Shown here: in pieces, positions 1-8,554 of the stretch
Layout of the letters: every line of letters starts with the position of its first letter
Position numbering within the stretch: position 1 is the stretch's first letter
Source: Alphaproteobacteria bacterium
GTDB taxonomy: Bacteria; Pseudomonadota; Alphaproteobacteria; Puniceispirillales; Puniceispirillaceae
Direction of reading: 5' to 3'
Assembly: GCA_016780775.1 (NCBI GenBank)
Contig: JADHLI010000017.1
Location: 1-48,596 of the forward strand
Length of the DNA stretch: 48,596 nt
The notes under the pieces: model-generated
Seen by the model: only the letters and a program-made list of their open reading frames with translations
The model's database searches: none
What the model was told of the DNA's origin: nothing
Program-made: the position numbers and the translations under genes

Positions 1-80
1 TCTGCAACTTCTGCCTCGCTTCCAAAATTGGCAATCTGATCCTTGAGGATTGCTGAAATTTCAGCAGCACGAATATCCAT
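1..80 (-). CDS. atpA: ATP synthase F1 subunit alpha (N-terminal fragment)
   Basis: Only the first 26 codons are present; the gene continues off the left edge. The translation begins MDIRAAEISAILKDQIANF, the typical N-terminus of F1 alpha, which in the full protein carries the non-catalytic nucleotide site of ATP synthase. Its ATG shares one base with the TGA of atpH (TGATG at 78-82), so the two are translationally coupled as in the usual atpHAGDC operon. The call rests on this short N-terminus plus the atpH context. Confidence 0.9.
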   Translation of the reverse strand, partial: MDIRAAEISAILKDQIANFGSEAEVA

Positions 81-634
81 CACGCTACACCCTTCATTGC
101 GGCTTCTAGCCGGTTGAGTTTAGTTTTTACTGACGTATCAAATAAACGCGATCCGATACGCACGATGAGACCGCCCATCAATGCAGGATCAACCCGCATT
201 TCAAGCGATATATTCTTTGAGCCTGCTAATGCAGAAACAGTTGCCTCGACCGCTTTCTGGCGGCTTTTATCTAAGGCAATAGCAGAAACAACCTCTGCTG
301 AGATCTGGCCATTGCGGCGTGCGACCTCATTAATGAAAGCCTGAATAATTTGTGGCAGCACAAATAAACGGCCATTTTCGGCAACCGCGCCAACAAATTT
401 CTGGGTTAGCTCATGTGCACCAGCTTTACTCAGAACCGCAACAATGGCGTTCATCTGCTCACCTCTGGCATAAATAGGTGAGGCCACAACAGATGCAAGC
501 TCAGCATTTTCGGCAAGTAATGTTTTTAAAGTTGTCAGATTATCTAGAACCGTATCTGTTGCTTTTGATTCAACAGACAGATCATAGAGAGCGCCGGCAT
601 AACGCCCAGCAAGACCTTTTTCACTAGAACTCAC
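80..634 (-). CDS. atpH: ATP synthase F1 subunit delta
   Basis: This is the peripheral-stalk subunit (OSCP homologue) that joins F1 to the b subunits. The stretch GLAGRYAGALYDLS near the N-terminus and GGLIVRIGSRLFDTSVKTKL near the C-terminus are family hallmarks. The frame stays open up to a TTG at 706 (208 aa). I prefer the GTG at 632-634, which has a GAGG about 9 nt upstream and gives 184 aa, the usual family length. It sits directly upstream of atpA with a one-base overlap. A TATAAC hexamer at 738-743 (minus strand) could be the -10 of the atp operon, but I see no convincing -35. Confidence 0.93.
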   Translation of the reverse strand: MSSSEKGLAGRYAGALYDLSVESKATDTVLDNLTTLKTLLAENAELASVVASPIYARGEQMNAIVAVLSKAGAHELTQKFVGAVAENGRLFVLPQIIQAFINEVARRNGQISAEVVSAIALDKSRQKAVEATVSALAGSKNISLEMRVDPALMGGLIVRIGSRLFDTSVKTKLNRLEAAMKGVA

Positions 635-911
635 GTTTGCAACCCTCGTCTTTAAAACGCGCTGAACAGATAGGTAGCAATTTTCTGGCTTTGTTAAGAC
701 ACGCAAAAACCTTTGCCCATCCTCAGCCTGCTTTATCGTTATATCAGCATTGAATTATCCACGATGGGAGTTATCACACCCCTACCAGAAAGGCAAGTCT
801 GTGCGGGTCAAAAAAAGCCCCTGCGGCAATAAATCCCATAAATTTTCGAAAGCGCCTGAATTAAACGTTTTTTCTGCCAGATAACCTTGCACCAAAACTC
901 TCAAAAAAATT

Positions 912-3167
912 TTACAGGAAGCTATAGGGGTCAATATCACAGACAACACGCACCTGTCCAGGAAGCCGAACCTTATCCAGCCATTCTGTGATGATTTTCT
1001 GCAAGGCAACCGTTTTTTCTGCCCGCACCAGAAAACGAATACGATGGGCGCCTCTTATCCGGCTCAAAGGGGCAGGAGCAGGACCAAAAACATCTACCCC
1101 ATGATAGGCAGGGCACGCAGCAGCCAGCCCTTCCACTGCTGCCTCTAATAACGATAAATCTCGACTACTTAAGATAAGGGCAGCCAGTCTGCCAAAGGGC
1201 GGCATTGCCGCAGCTTGGCGTGCATCTGCTTCTGCTTGCATGAATTGGTCACGCGCAGCAACTGGATTATCAAGATGCATTTTGGATAAGGCATCAAGCA
1301 CTGGATGGGTGGGCTGAAAGGTCTGAATAAGGGCACGGCCTTTTTGCTTGGCACGACCACTACGCCCTGCTACTTGCCATAAAAGCTGATAGGTGCGCTC
1401 TGCAGCGCGCAAATCCCCGCCGCCAATCCCTAAATCAGCATCGACCACCCCAACAAGAGTCAATTGGGGGAAATCATGACCCTTGGCAGCCATTTGTGTG
1501 CCTATAATGATATCTGTTTCACCTGTTTCAACGGCCTTGAAGAACGCTTCAGCATCTGATGCCGAACGCACCGTATCACTAGAGAGAATAGCAATGCCTG
1601 CATCTGGAAATAGCATACGCACCTCTTCTTCTAGCCGTTCGACACCTGGACCGACCGCGCGCAAACTGTCAGCCTCTTCACAAGCTGGACATTGCTGTGA
1701 TAAGGGCTGGCTGATTCCGCAAAAGTGACATTGCACACGGCCCGCTAGCCGATGTGTGACCAGCAGAGAATCACATTGATGACACGCTAGCCGATGTCCA
1801 CAAGAAGAACATAAAGTTACTGGCGCGTAGCCACGGCGGTTCAGAAATAGCAGGCTTTGCTGACCCGCTTCCAGCGTTGCCTTCAGCGCTTCTTGTAAAT
1901 CTGGGGACAACCAATGTCCGCGCGGTGGCCGTGATAGACGCATGTCCACTAGCTTCACCTCAGGCAGGCTAGCCTGTCCAAACCGGCTACTTAAGATATG
2001 CTGATGCCAATCTTTATGACCAGCCTCGTCTTGGCGCGCTGCACCTGCATTAACCCAGCTTTCAAGCGACGGCGTTGCACTGGCCAGCAAGATAGGAATA
2101 TCTGATATTTTTGCGCGTAGCAGCGCCATATCCCTTGCTTGATAGGCCGTCATATCTTCTTGTTTATAGCTTGCATCATGCTCTTCATCGACAATGATGA
2201 GGCCAAGTTTGGAAAAGGGCAGAAACAGCGCTGAGCGGGCGCCTGCAACAATCAAAGGCTGACCTTCTGCAACTTGCCGCCAAAGCGTGCGCCGCTTTGC
2301 ATTGGTAACAGAGGAATGCCACAAGGCGGGTCGAAAGCCAAAGCGTTTTTCAAACCGGTCTTGCCAAGCTCTGGTCAGCGCAATTTCTGGTAGCAGGATA
2401 AGCACTTGACGCCCGGTTGCGGCCACGCGCGCCACACTGTCAAAATAAACCTCTGTCTTGCCTGAGCCTGTAACCCCATCAAGCAGATGGACAGAAAACT
2501 GCTCATCCCCCTTAGCGGCAATCGCATCTGCCACCTGTTGCTGCTCGTCACTTAAGGTAAAGCTCTTGCGCGCTTGTTTCAATTGCTCCGGTGATAGCGT
2601 TGGCGCCCTATTGCCGCGAACAGCCATTTGTTTATCTAGCAACCCAGATTTATGCATAGCCGTGATAACGCCGCTAGATACACCTGTCTCGCGCGCGATT
2701 TCGGTAGCACTAAGTGGTGGTACCATTTTTAGGAAATCACAAACACGCTGCCTTTGCGGGGTTAGCCGGACATCCGCTAAGGGGAATTCTGGCAGTGTAA
2801 ATACTGGCTGTTCAGGTGGCGGTAATAATGCTTCTGGCGTATTCAGCAGCAAGCGCATGACTGAGCCAAAAGGCGCTAGGGTCCAGCGTGATACTTGTTT
2901 CAGGAATTTCAGGGTCTGGGCATCTAATGGCGGCACATCTGCCAGCATCACAACTGGTTTTAATTTTTCTGCCGCTAGCTGGCTTGTGTCACTGGCATCC
3001 ATAACCAGACCCCAAACATGGCGCGTACCTAGCGGGATTTGAACAATAGAGCCAACCGGCGCACCGATTGCAGGGCCTGCCAGATAATCATATATCAGCA
3101 CCTCGCCGCGCTGTTGCGGCACTGGTACAGCAATTTTCAGGACAGCCTGCCTATCAGAAACCACCAT
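912..3167 (-). CDS. priA: Primosomal protein N' (PriA helicase)
   Basis: PriA is a superfamily 2 DNA helicase that reloads DnaB at stalled forks. Visible parts in order: an N-terminal DNA-binding region, Walker A (GVTGSGKTEVY), the DEEH box of motif II, and a cysteine cluster (CSSCGH, CHQC, CHFC, CPAC) that binds two zinc ions. A motif VI-like QVAGRSGRA follows. The frame is open to a GTG at 3188, but that codon has no ribosome-binding site; the ATG at 3165-3167 is preceded by GGGGG and gives 751 aa. A promoter-like sequence lies at 3249-3277. The gene precedes atpH on the same strand, an arrangement seen in other alphaproteobacteria. Confidence 0.95.
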   Translation of the reverse strand: MVVSDRQAVLKIAVPVPQQRGEVLIYDYLAGPAIGAPVGSIVQIPLGTRHVWGLVMDASDTSQLAAEKLKPVVMLADVPPLDAQTLKFLKQVSRWTLAPFGSVMRLLLNTPEALLPPPEQPVFTLPEFPLADVRLTPQRQRVCDFLKMVPPLSATEIARETGVSSGVITAMHKSGLLDKQMAVRGNRAPTLSPEQLKQARKSFTLSDEQQQVADAIAAKGDEQFSVHLLDGVTGSGKTEVYFDSVARVAATGRQVLILLPEIALTRAWQDRFEKRFGFRPALWHSSVTNAKRRTLWRQVAEGQPLIVAGARSALFLPFSKLGLIIVDEEHDASYKQEDMTAYQARDMALLRAKISDIPILLASATPSLESWVNAGAARQDEAGHKDWHQHILSSRFGQASLPEVKLVDMRLSRPPRGHWLSPDLQEALKATLEAGQQSLLFLNRRGYAPVTLCSSCGHRLACHQCDSLLVTHRLAGRVQCHFCGISQPLSQQCPACEEADSLRAVGPGVERLEEEVRMLFPDAGIAILSSDTVRSASDAEAFFKAVETGETDIIIGTQMAAKGHDFPQLTLVGVVDADLGIGGGDLRAAERTYQLLWQVAGRSGRAKQKGRALIQTFQPTHPVLDALSKMHLDNPVAARDQFMQAEADARQAAAMPPFGRLAALILSSRDLSLLEAAVEGLAAACPAYHGVDVFGPAPAPLSRIRGAHRIRFLVRAEKTVALQKIITEWLDKVRLPGQVRVVCDIDPYSFL

Positions 3168-3248
3168 CACCGCTGCCCCCAAAGCCACGATTCTGTCATC
3201 AGATATCTGTTAAGATGCGATATGATTTGCCGCCCCCCTTTGCCGCTT

Positions 3249-3277
3249 TTTATATTGCCATAGCCAATCTGCAACAA
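3249..3277 (-). promoter_or_regulatory. Candidate sigma70 promoter for priA
   Basis: Reading the minus strand, TTGTTG (3277-3272) and TATAAA (3254-3249) are separated by exactly 17 nt, about 80 nt upstream of the chosen priA start. The match is by eye and there is no transcript evidence. Confidence 0.4.
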
Positions 3278-3352
3278 GTACAGTAAACACCAGTTATCCT
3301 ATCTGATTATCTGAGCGCAGAGCCAAGCTGGATGCAACGGGAAAACTAAGAA

Positions 3353-3418
3353 AGCCTGAAACTTAAAAAAGCCAAAAGCAGAGTGAGCCAGAAACTTAAA
3401 AGAGCCAGAAACAGAAAG
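3353..3418. repeat. Degenerate ~17-bp tandem repeat upstream of the aldolase gene
   Basis: Copies read AGCCTGAAACTTAAAA (3353-3368), a decayed copy at 3369-3385, AGCCAGAAACTTAAAA (3386-3401) and AGCCAGAAACAGAAAG (3403-3418). The array ends just before the ribosome-binding region of the gene starting at 3430, so it forms part of that gene's 5' leader or promoter region. It contains no ORF and no hairpin. Confidence 0.7.
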
Positions 3419-3429
3419 AGATAGGCGAG

Positions 3430-4083
3430 ATGAAAATATTTCTAGATACAGCCGATGTAAAGCAAATTGAAGTTTTGTTGGAAACCGGCATGATCGACGG
3501 GGTGACAACCAATCCGTCATTAATAGCCAAATCAGGCGGTGATATTAAAGAAACTATCGCTGCAATTTGCGATATAGTTGATGGCCCAGTTAGTGCAGAA
3601 GTAACAGCAACCGATGTTAAAGGCATGTTGGCAGAAGCTGATGTTTTAAGTGCTATTGGCCCGCAAGTCACCATCAAAGTACCCCTAACAAAAGAGGGGC
3701 TTATTGTCTGTAAACAGCTTTCTGCACGCGATATTATGGTGAATGTAACTTTATGCTTCTCAGCAGGACAAGCATTGCTGGCAGCCAAAGCAGGTGCAAC
3801 CTTTATCTCTCCTTTTGTTGGCAGGCTAGATGATTTAGGCGCGGATGGGATGAACCTTATCGCCGATATTTGCACCATTTATGATCATTATGATTTTGCC
3901 ACTGAAGTTCTGGTGGCCTCAGCACGCCATCCGCAGCATGTAGTAGATGCCGCTCTGATCGGCGCTGATGTTATCACCCTGCCACCATCTATTATCGACC
4001 AGCTTTACAAGCATCCCTTGACCGATAAAGGGCTGGCAGCTTTCCTAGAGGATTGGAAGCAAACTGGACAATCTATTCTTTGA
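3430..4083 (+). CDS. fsa: Fructose-6-phosphate aldolase / small transaldolase
   Basis: A 217-aa single-domain TIM barrel of the transaldolase subfamily (TalC/Fsa type). The N-terminus [10 protein letters not shown], the GVTTNPSLI motif and the Schiff-base lysine in TIKVPLT (Lys83) are diagnostic, as is the late [17 protein letters not shown]. It transfers dihydroxyacetone units in the non-oxidative pentose phosphate pathway or cleaves fructose 6-phosphate; sequence alone does not decide between the two. The start has an AGGCGAG upstream. It is divergent from priA, an association common in alphaproteobacteria, and is followed by the DUF484 gene 38 nt downstream. Confidence 0.93.
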   Translation: MKIFLDTADVKQIEVLLETGMIDGVTTNPSLIAKSGGDIKETIAAICDIVDGPVSAEVTATDVKGMLAEADVLSAIGPQVTIKVPLTKEGLIVCKQLSARDIMVNVTLCFSAGQALLAAKAGATFISPFVGRLDDLGADGMNLIADICTIYDHYDFATEVLVASARHPQHVVDAALIGADVITLPPSIIDQLYKHPLTDKGLAAFLEDWKQTGQSIL

Positions 4084-4121
4084 TAGAAACTTTGGATTTA
4101 AAATATAAGGGCAAATAGCTT

Positions 4122-4772
4122 ATGAGCGGTGAACTCGATGAGAAGGATGTTTTAAGTTTTATCGAATCACGACCAGATTTTCTGGAAACCCATTTTGGGC
4201 AAGGGGGTTCTGGTTTCAGCCCAAATTTGATCGATGCTACCGGAAAAATTGCTGCTAATGCGCGCGAAGAAGCACGCCGCCTATCTCAGGCAAATCAGTC
4301 TCTGCTGGATGCAGCGGCAACAAATATGTTGCATTGGCAGGCACTGCATCACGCCACATTAGGCTTTCTTGCTTGCAATGATTTAACCAGCTTTGCCCAG
4401 ATGCTGGATGAAGAATTACCTGTGATTTTCGGGCTTGCAGGCGCGCGCTTGCTGATGCCAGAACAAAGCGCTATCCCGCAAGCAGAAGAATTAGGGTTTC
4501 TGGTATTGGCTGCAGATGAGATCAGCCAGCTGCTTGCTGCCGGCTCTATTTATCTAGGCCCTGCAAAAGGTAGTGGATTATTTTCAACGCCTGTTGCCAG
4601 TATGGCCGCTATTGCCCTGCCAGACCAACTGCCGCCCCCAATAGCCGGTTCTGCACTGGTGCTAGCTGGGCGTGATGAAGCCAGCTTTACCCCTGAGCAG
4701 GGTCAGACCCTGCTGACCAATTTAGCCGAGATTGCTGGGGTATGTTTACTGGCCAGATTAGAGACCGGATGA
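4122..4772 (+). CDS. DUF484 family protein
   Basis: A 216-aa soluble protein. The N-terminus (DEKDVLSFIESRPDFLETHF) matches the start of DUF484 proteins, which carry a GAF-like domain and usually lie just upstream of xerC. The rest is alanine- and leucine-rich with a GAF-like pattern. The function of the family is not established. Its TGA overlaps the xerC ATG (ATGA at 4769-4772), so the two are co-translated. The annotation rests on the N-terminal pattern plus the conserved position. Confidence 0.85.
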   Translation: MSGELDEKDVLSFIESRPDFLETHFGQGGSGFSPNLIDATGKIAANAREEARRLSQANQSLLDAAATNMLHWQALHHATLGFLACNDLTSFAQMLDEELPVIFGLAGARLLMPEQSAIPQAEELGFLVLAADEISQLLAAGSIYLGPAKGSGLFSTPVASMAAIALPDQLPPPIAGSALVLAGRDEASFTPEQGQTLLTNLAEIAGVCLLARLETG

Positions 4773-5689
4773 AGAGTACCAACAGCGCCGCATTAGAGAC
4801 AAAATGGCTATCGCACTGGTTTGACTGGCTGCGTTCTGAGCGCGGATATGGCGAAAATACGCTAGCCGCTTATGAACGGGACTTAGGAATATTTTTTCAT
4901 TTTCTAGCGAATGAGGGCGTTTTGGCTCCTCGCCTGACACGTCAGGATTTTCGTGCCTTTCTAGCTGGGGAGCAGGCCAAAGGGCTCGCACGAACAACAT
5001 TAGCACGAAGGGTCTCGTCTATTCGAAGCTTTTATCGGTTTTGTGACCGGCGCGGCTATTTCAGCCTTGCAGATCTAAGCTGGATGAAAGCACCAAAGAC
5101 GCCGCGTGCCCTGCCAAAATCAGTATCAACAACAGATATGGAAATGGTGTTAAAGGCGGTGAAGCCATCTGATTCCCCTACTTGGCAGCAGCAACGTGAT
5201 TATGCGCTGTTAATGTTATTATATGGATCTGGTCTGCGTATATCAGAAGCGCTGAGCTTGCGCGCAAGTCAGGTGCCTCTGGGTGACTGGCTGCAAATAA
5301 CTGGCAAGGGCGGAAAAATGCGTGATATTCCTATCCTTGAGGCGGTGCGCGAAGCCATACAAGAAGCCGGAGATAGCTGCCCGTTTCAACCACATGGGGA
5401 AGAGGCTTTTTTTCGATCTGCCCGCAATGCGCCCTTAAATGCCCGCGCGGTTCAAAGATTGTTAGAGCGCCTTCGATTGGAGCTTGGTCTGCCTTCGCAT
5501 ACCACGCCGCATGCGCTACGTCATGCCTTTGCCACACATTTGCTAGCAGGGGGAGGCGATTTGCGCGCTATCCAACAATTACTTGGACATGCCAGCCTAT
5601 CAACAACCCAGCGTTATACAGATATAGATGAGAAAAGGCTAATTGACCTGCATAAGGAAATTCATCCCCGCAGTGGCATTAACCGCTAG
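4769..5689 (+). CDS. xerC: Tyrosine recombinase XerC
   Basis: A 306-aa tyrosine recombinase that resolves chromosome dimers at dif with XerD. It has an N-terminal SAM-like core-binding domain (about 10-100) and a C-terminal catalytic domain. Active-site residues are visible: Arg157 (SGLRISEAL), a lysine in GKGGK (180/183), His248 and Arg251 (HALRHAFATH), His274 (LLGHASL) and Tyr283 (QRYTDID). The frame extends upstream to 4742, but the ATG at 4769 overlaps the DUF484 stop and fits the family length. Co-transcription with DUF484 supports housekeeping XerC rather than a mobile integrase. Confidence 0.92.
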   Translation: MKSTNSAALETKWLSHWFDWLRSERGYGENTLAAYERDLGIFFHFLANEGVLAPRLTRQDFRAFLAGEQAKGLARTTLARRVSSIRSFYRFCDRRGYFSLADLSWMKAPKTPRALPKSVSTTDMEMVLKAVKPSDSPTWQQQRDYALLMLLYGSGLRISEALSLRASQVPLGDWLQITGKGGKMRDIPILEAVREAIQEAGDSCPFQPHGEEAFFRSARNAPLNARAVQRLLERLRLELGLPSHTTPHALRHAFATHLLAGGGDLRAIQQLLGHASLSTTQRYTDIDEKRLIDLHKEIHPRSGINR

Positions 5690-5729
5690 CAGGTTTCATA
5701 ACGCATCTGCCGTAAATGTTAAAAAATTC

Positions 5730-7139
5730 CTAGATATGTATGGCCCGGCCATCCACCGCAAGAGCCGCTTCTTTAACCGCTTCGCTCATGGTCGGATGAC
5801 CATGACAGGTTCGTGCAATATCTTCTGCACTTGCCCCAAACGCCATAGCAGCAGCAATTTCATGAATTAATGTGCCAGCCTCATGGGCGATAATATGACA
5901 GCCCAAAACCCTATCTGTTTCCGCATCTGCCAAAATTTTAACAAAGCCATCTGTATGGCCTGTAGCTTTTGCGCGGCTGTTGGCCAAAAACGGAAATACG
6001 CCCTTATTATAGGCTATGCCCTTTTCCTTTAGAACTTCTTCGGAGGCGCCAATGGTTGCGATTTCAGGGGCGGTATAGACAATGCCAGGCACCAGATCGT
6101 AATCCACATGCCCAGACTGGCCAGCCATAATTTCAACTGCAGCAACCCCGTCTTCTTCAGCCTTATGTGCCAGCATTGGCCCTGGAATAACATCCCCTAC
6201 AGCAAATATGCCTTCGATATTGGTTTCAAAATCTTCATCAACCTTAATTTGGCCACGTTCTGTTAGCGCCACACCTAACGCCTCTAGCCCCAGCCCATCT
6301 GTGTTAGGGCGTCGCCCAACAGCAACAAGCGCAATATCACATTTTAAGTTTTTTTCTTCATTTGTCTTTGCATCAGCAATAGTTAGCGTAACACCTGTCT
6401 TGCTTGCCTTGGCAGATTTAACGGCTGTGCCAAGGTGAAAATTTAATCCCTGTTTGGTCATCATAGCTTTGAATTTATTCGCAACATCCAAATCCATGCC
6501 CGGCAAAATGCGCGGTAAATATTCTACCACCTCAACCTTAGCTCCTAAACGCGCCCAAACCGTTCCCATTTCAAGGCCAATATAACCAGCACCAATAACC
6601 ACGAGTGATTTTGGAACTTTTGAAAGGGCTAGCGCACCTGTGGAAGAGACAATCTGCTTCTCATCTATTTCAATATTTGGCAGAGAAGCTGGCTCTGAGC
6701 CAGTGGCAATTAAGATTTTGTCCGCACTATAGCTTTTCTTATCTTTGCCTGAAGTTACCTCAACAACCCCGTCACCTTTTAACATCGCATTTCCGGTAAG
6801 ACGGGTGACTTTGTTTTTCTTAAACAGATGATCAATCCCGCCCGTCAGGCCAGAGACAATCTTATCTTTCGAAGCCATCATCGCAGACAGATCAAGCTTT
6901 ACCGCACCAACAGAAACGCCCAAATCGCCAAGCTTACCAGAAGCGGCATCTTCATATTTCTCAGACGCATTCAACAGCGCCTTAGATGGAATACATCCCA
7001 CGTTCAGACAAGTACCACCAAGCGTGTCACGCTTATCTACACAAGCGACATTCATACCCAACTGGGCTGCACGAATAGACGCCACATAGCCAGCTGGCCC
7101 GCCGCCAATGACAATTAAATCAAAAGACGCTTCAGACAT
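5730..7139 (-). CDS. lpdA: Dihydrolipoyl dehydrogenase (E3)
   Basis: A 469-aa FAD enzyme that reoxidises the lipoamide of 2-oxoacid dehydrogenases and reduces NAD. It shows the FAD motif GGGPAGYVASI, the redox disulfide GGTCLNVGCIPS, a second Rossmann motif (GAGYIGLEMG), the FAD site GDVIPGPMLAHKAEEDG and the C-terminal His-Glu dyad region CHGHPTMSEAVKEA. An upstream GTG at 7160 lies in the ribosome-binding sequence; the ATG at 7137-7139 has AGGAGAGG just upstream. As the last gene after sucAB it is probably the dedicated E3 of 2-oxoglutarate dehydrogenase. Confidence 0.96.
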   Translation of the reverse strand: MSEASFDLIVIGGGPAGYVASIRAAQLGMNVACVDKRDTLGGTCLNVGCIPSKALLNASEKYEDAASGKLGDLGVSVGAVKLDLSAMMASKDKIVSGLTGGIDHLFKKNKVTRLTGNAMLKGDGVVEVTSGKDKKSYSADKILIATGSEPASLPNIEIDEKQIVSSTGALALSKVPKSLVVIGAGYIGLEMGTVWARLGAKVEVVEYLPRILPGMDLDVANKFKAMMTKQGLNFHLGTAVKSAKASKTGVTLTIADAKTNEEKNLKCDIALVAVGRRPNTDGLGLEALGVALTERGQIKVDEDFETNIEGIFAVGDVIPGPMLAHKAEEDGVAAVEIMAGQSGHVDYDLVPGIVYTAPEIATIGASEEVLKEKGIAYNKGVFPFLANSRAKATGHTDGFVKILADAETDRVLGCHIIAHEAGTLIHEIAAAMAFGASAEDIARTCHGHPTMSEAVKEAALAVDGRAIHI

Positions 7140-7188
7140 ATTCCCTCTCCTTTGCGACACCTATTCTTGTAACAATGCAGATAGTTAA

Positions 7189-8475
7189 TTAGACGCCAAG
7201 CAGGAGGCGACGTGGATCTTCGATAGAATCTTTTACCCGAACCAAGAAAGATACCGCCTCACGGCCATCGATGATCCGATGATCATAAGATAGCGCAAGA
7301 TACATCATTGGGCGCACTTCAACTTTATCCCCTATTGCGATAGGCCGTTTCTGGATCTTATGCATCCCCAGAATACCGCTTTGTGGTGGGTTCAAAATTG
7401 GCGTTGACATCAATGAGCCATAGACACCGCCATTTGAAATTGTAAAGCTGCCACCAGCCATATCAGCAGGTGTTAATTTACCGTCGCGAGCGCGAATACC
7501 ATAATCTGTTACCTGCTTTTCAATATCGGCTAGCGATAAATCTTGAGCATCACGCACAACCGGCACCACCAACCCCTGTGGGGTGCCGACCGCAACACCA
7601 ATATTGTAGAAATTCTTGTAGATTATATCATCGCCATGAATTTCTGCATTTACAGCCGGGAATTCCTGAAGGCCGCGAATCACCGCACGTACAAAAAAGC
7701 CCATAAAGCCAAGACGGGCACCATGCTGCTTTTCAAAATCATCTTTATATTCCGAGCGTAGTGCCATCACCGCGCTCATATCCACCTCATTAAAGGTTGT
7801 CAGCATCGCCGCAGTGTTCTGTGCCTCTTTTAGACGACCAGCGATCATTCGGCGCAAGCGCGACATCGGCACCCGCTCTTCACGAGCATCACTTGCCCGC
7901 GGGCCAGCTTTTGCTGGTGCTGGAGCAGATGAAGCTGCCGCCATTTTTGCAGAACCGCTTGCGATTGCTTTTTGTACATCTGCTTTGGTCAGGCGACCAT
8001 CTTTACCTGTGCCAGAAATCGCGCCAGGGTTTAAATTATTTTCCTCTACCAGCTTACGAACCGCAGGCGATAGCACCGCAGCAGCAGCAGATGGTGCAGG
8101 AGCAGGTGCAGAAGCAGGTGCTGAGGCGGGAGTTGGCGAGGCTGCTTCTGGCGCGCTCGCTGCCGGATTATTTACTGCCGGATTATTTGCTGCCGGATTT
8201 ACTGCCGGCTTTGAAGCGGGTGTTGATGTGGCCGCTGCCCCTTCTTCGACCATCCCTAGCAAGGCACCCACTTCCACAGTAGCGCCTTCGCTTGCAACAA
8301 TATCAGACAGCACACCATTTACAGGTGACGGCACTTCAAGGGTAACCTTATCTGTTTCCAACTCAACAATCGCTTCATCTGCCGCGACCGCTTCACCAGC
8401 GCCCTTCATCCATTTAGCAACCGTTGCCTCAACAACTGATTCGCCCAGAACTGGTACTTTAATTTCAACAGCCAT
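7189..8475 (-). CDS. sucB: 2-oxoglutarate dehydrogenase E2, dihydrolipoamide succinyltransferase
   Basis: 428 aa. One lipoyl domain (1-78, lipoylated Lys43 in ETDKVT) is followed by a long Ala/Pro/Asn linker (about 79-133), a peripheral subunit-binding domain (about 135-170, [12 protein letters not shown]) and the acyltransferase core with [11 protein letters not shown] (His399, Asp403). It transfers the succinyl group to CoA and forms the core of the complex. The linker includes an NNPAV/NPAA repeat encoded by a 15-bp DNA duplication (8160-8208). It lies between sucA and lpdA in one operon. Confidence 0.96.
   Translation of the reverse strand: MAVEIKVPVLGESVVEATVAKWMKGAGEAVAADEAIVELETDKVTLEVPSPVNGVLSDIVASEGATVEVGALLGMVEEGAAATSTPASKPAVNPAANNPAVNNPAASAPEAASPTPASAPASAPAPAPSAAAAVLSPAVRKLVEENNLNPGAISGTGKDGRLTKADVQKAIASGSAKMAAASSAPAPAKAGPRASDAREERVPMSRLRRMIAGRLKEAQNTAAMLTTFNEVDMSAVMALRSEYKDDFEKQHGARLGFMGFFVRAVIRGLQEFPAVNAEIHGDDIIYKNFYNIGVAVGTPQGLVVPVVRDAQDLSLADIEKQVTDYGIRARDGKLTPADMAGGSFTISNGGVYGSLMSTPILNPPQSGILGMHKIQKRPIAIGDKVEVRPMMYLALSYDHRIIDGREAVSFLVRVKDSIEDPRRLLLGV
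8160..8208. repeat. 15-bp tandem repeat within the sucB linker
   Basis: CTGCCGGATTATTTA and CTGCCGGATTATTTG are adjacent, followed by CTGCCGGATTTA and CTGCCGGC. On the coding strand this gives the NPA/NNPA repeats of the flexible E2 linker. Units are 15 and 12 bp, so the frame is kept. Confidence 0.8.
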
Positions 8476-8554
8476 ATTCTGTGTTCTCCCCGTATTATGC
8501 GCTCTAATTGAATTAATCCCTGCGCAAAGATGTTTGCCTTAATCTGTTATGTGT

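Noticed and set aside
805-835. Rho-independent terminator after priA
   Set aside because: On the minus strand a short GC stem precedes seven Ts, but only three base pairs form, too weak to call.
3353-3418. CRISPR-like repeat array
   Set aside because: Units are contiguous with no unique spacers of regular size, and no cas genes are near.
3396-3878. 160-aa minus-strand frame opposite the aldolase gene
   Set aside because: The aldolase frame has clear motifs; the antisense frame has none.
7814-8542. 242-aa plus-strand frame antisense to sucB
   Set aside because: It is Ala/Ser/Thr-rich because it mirrors the sucB linker and lipoyl domain; no family pattern and sucB is certain.
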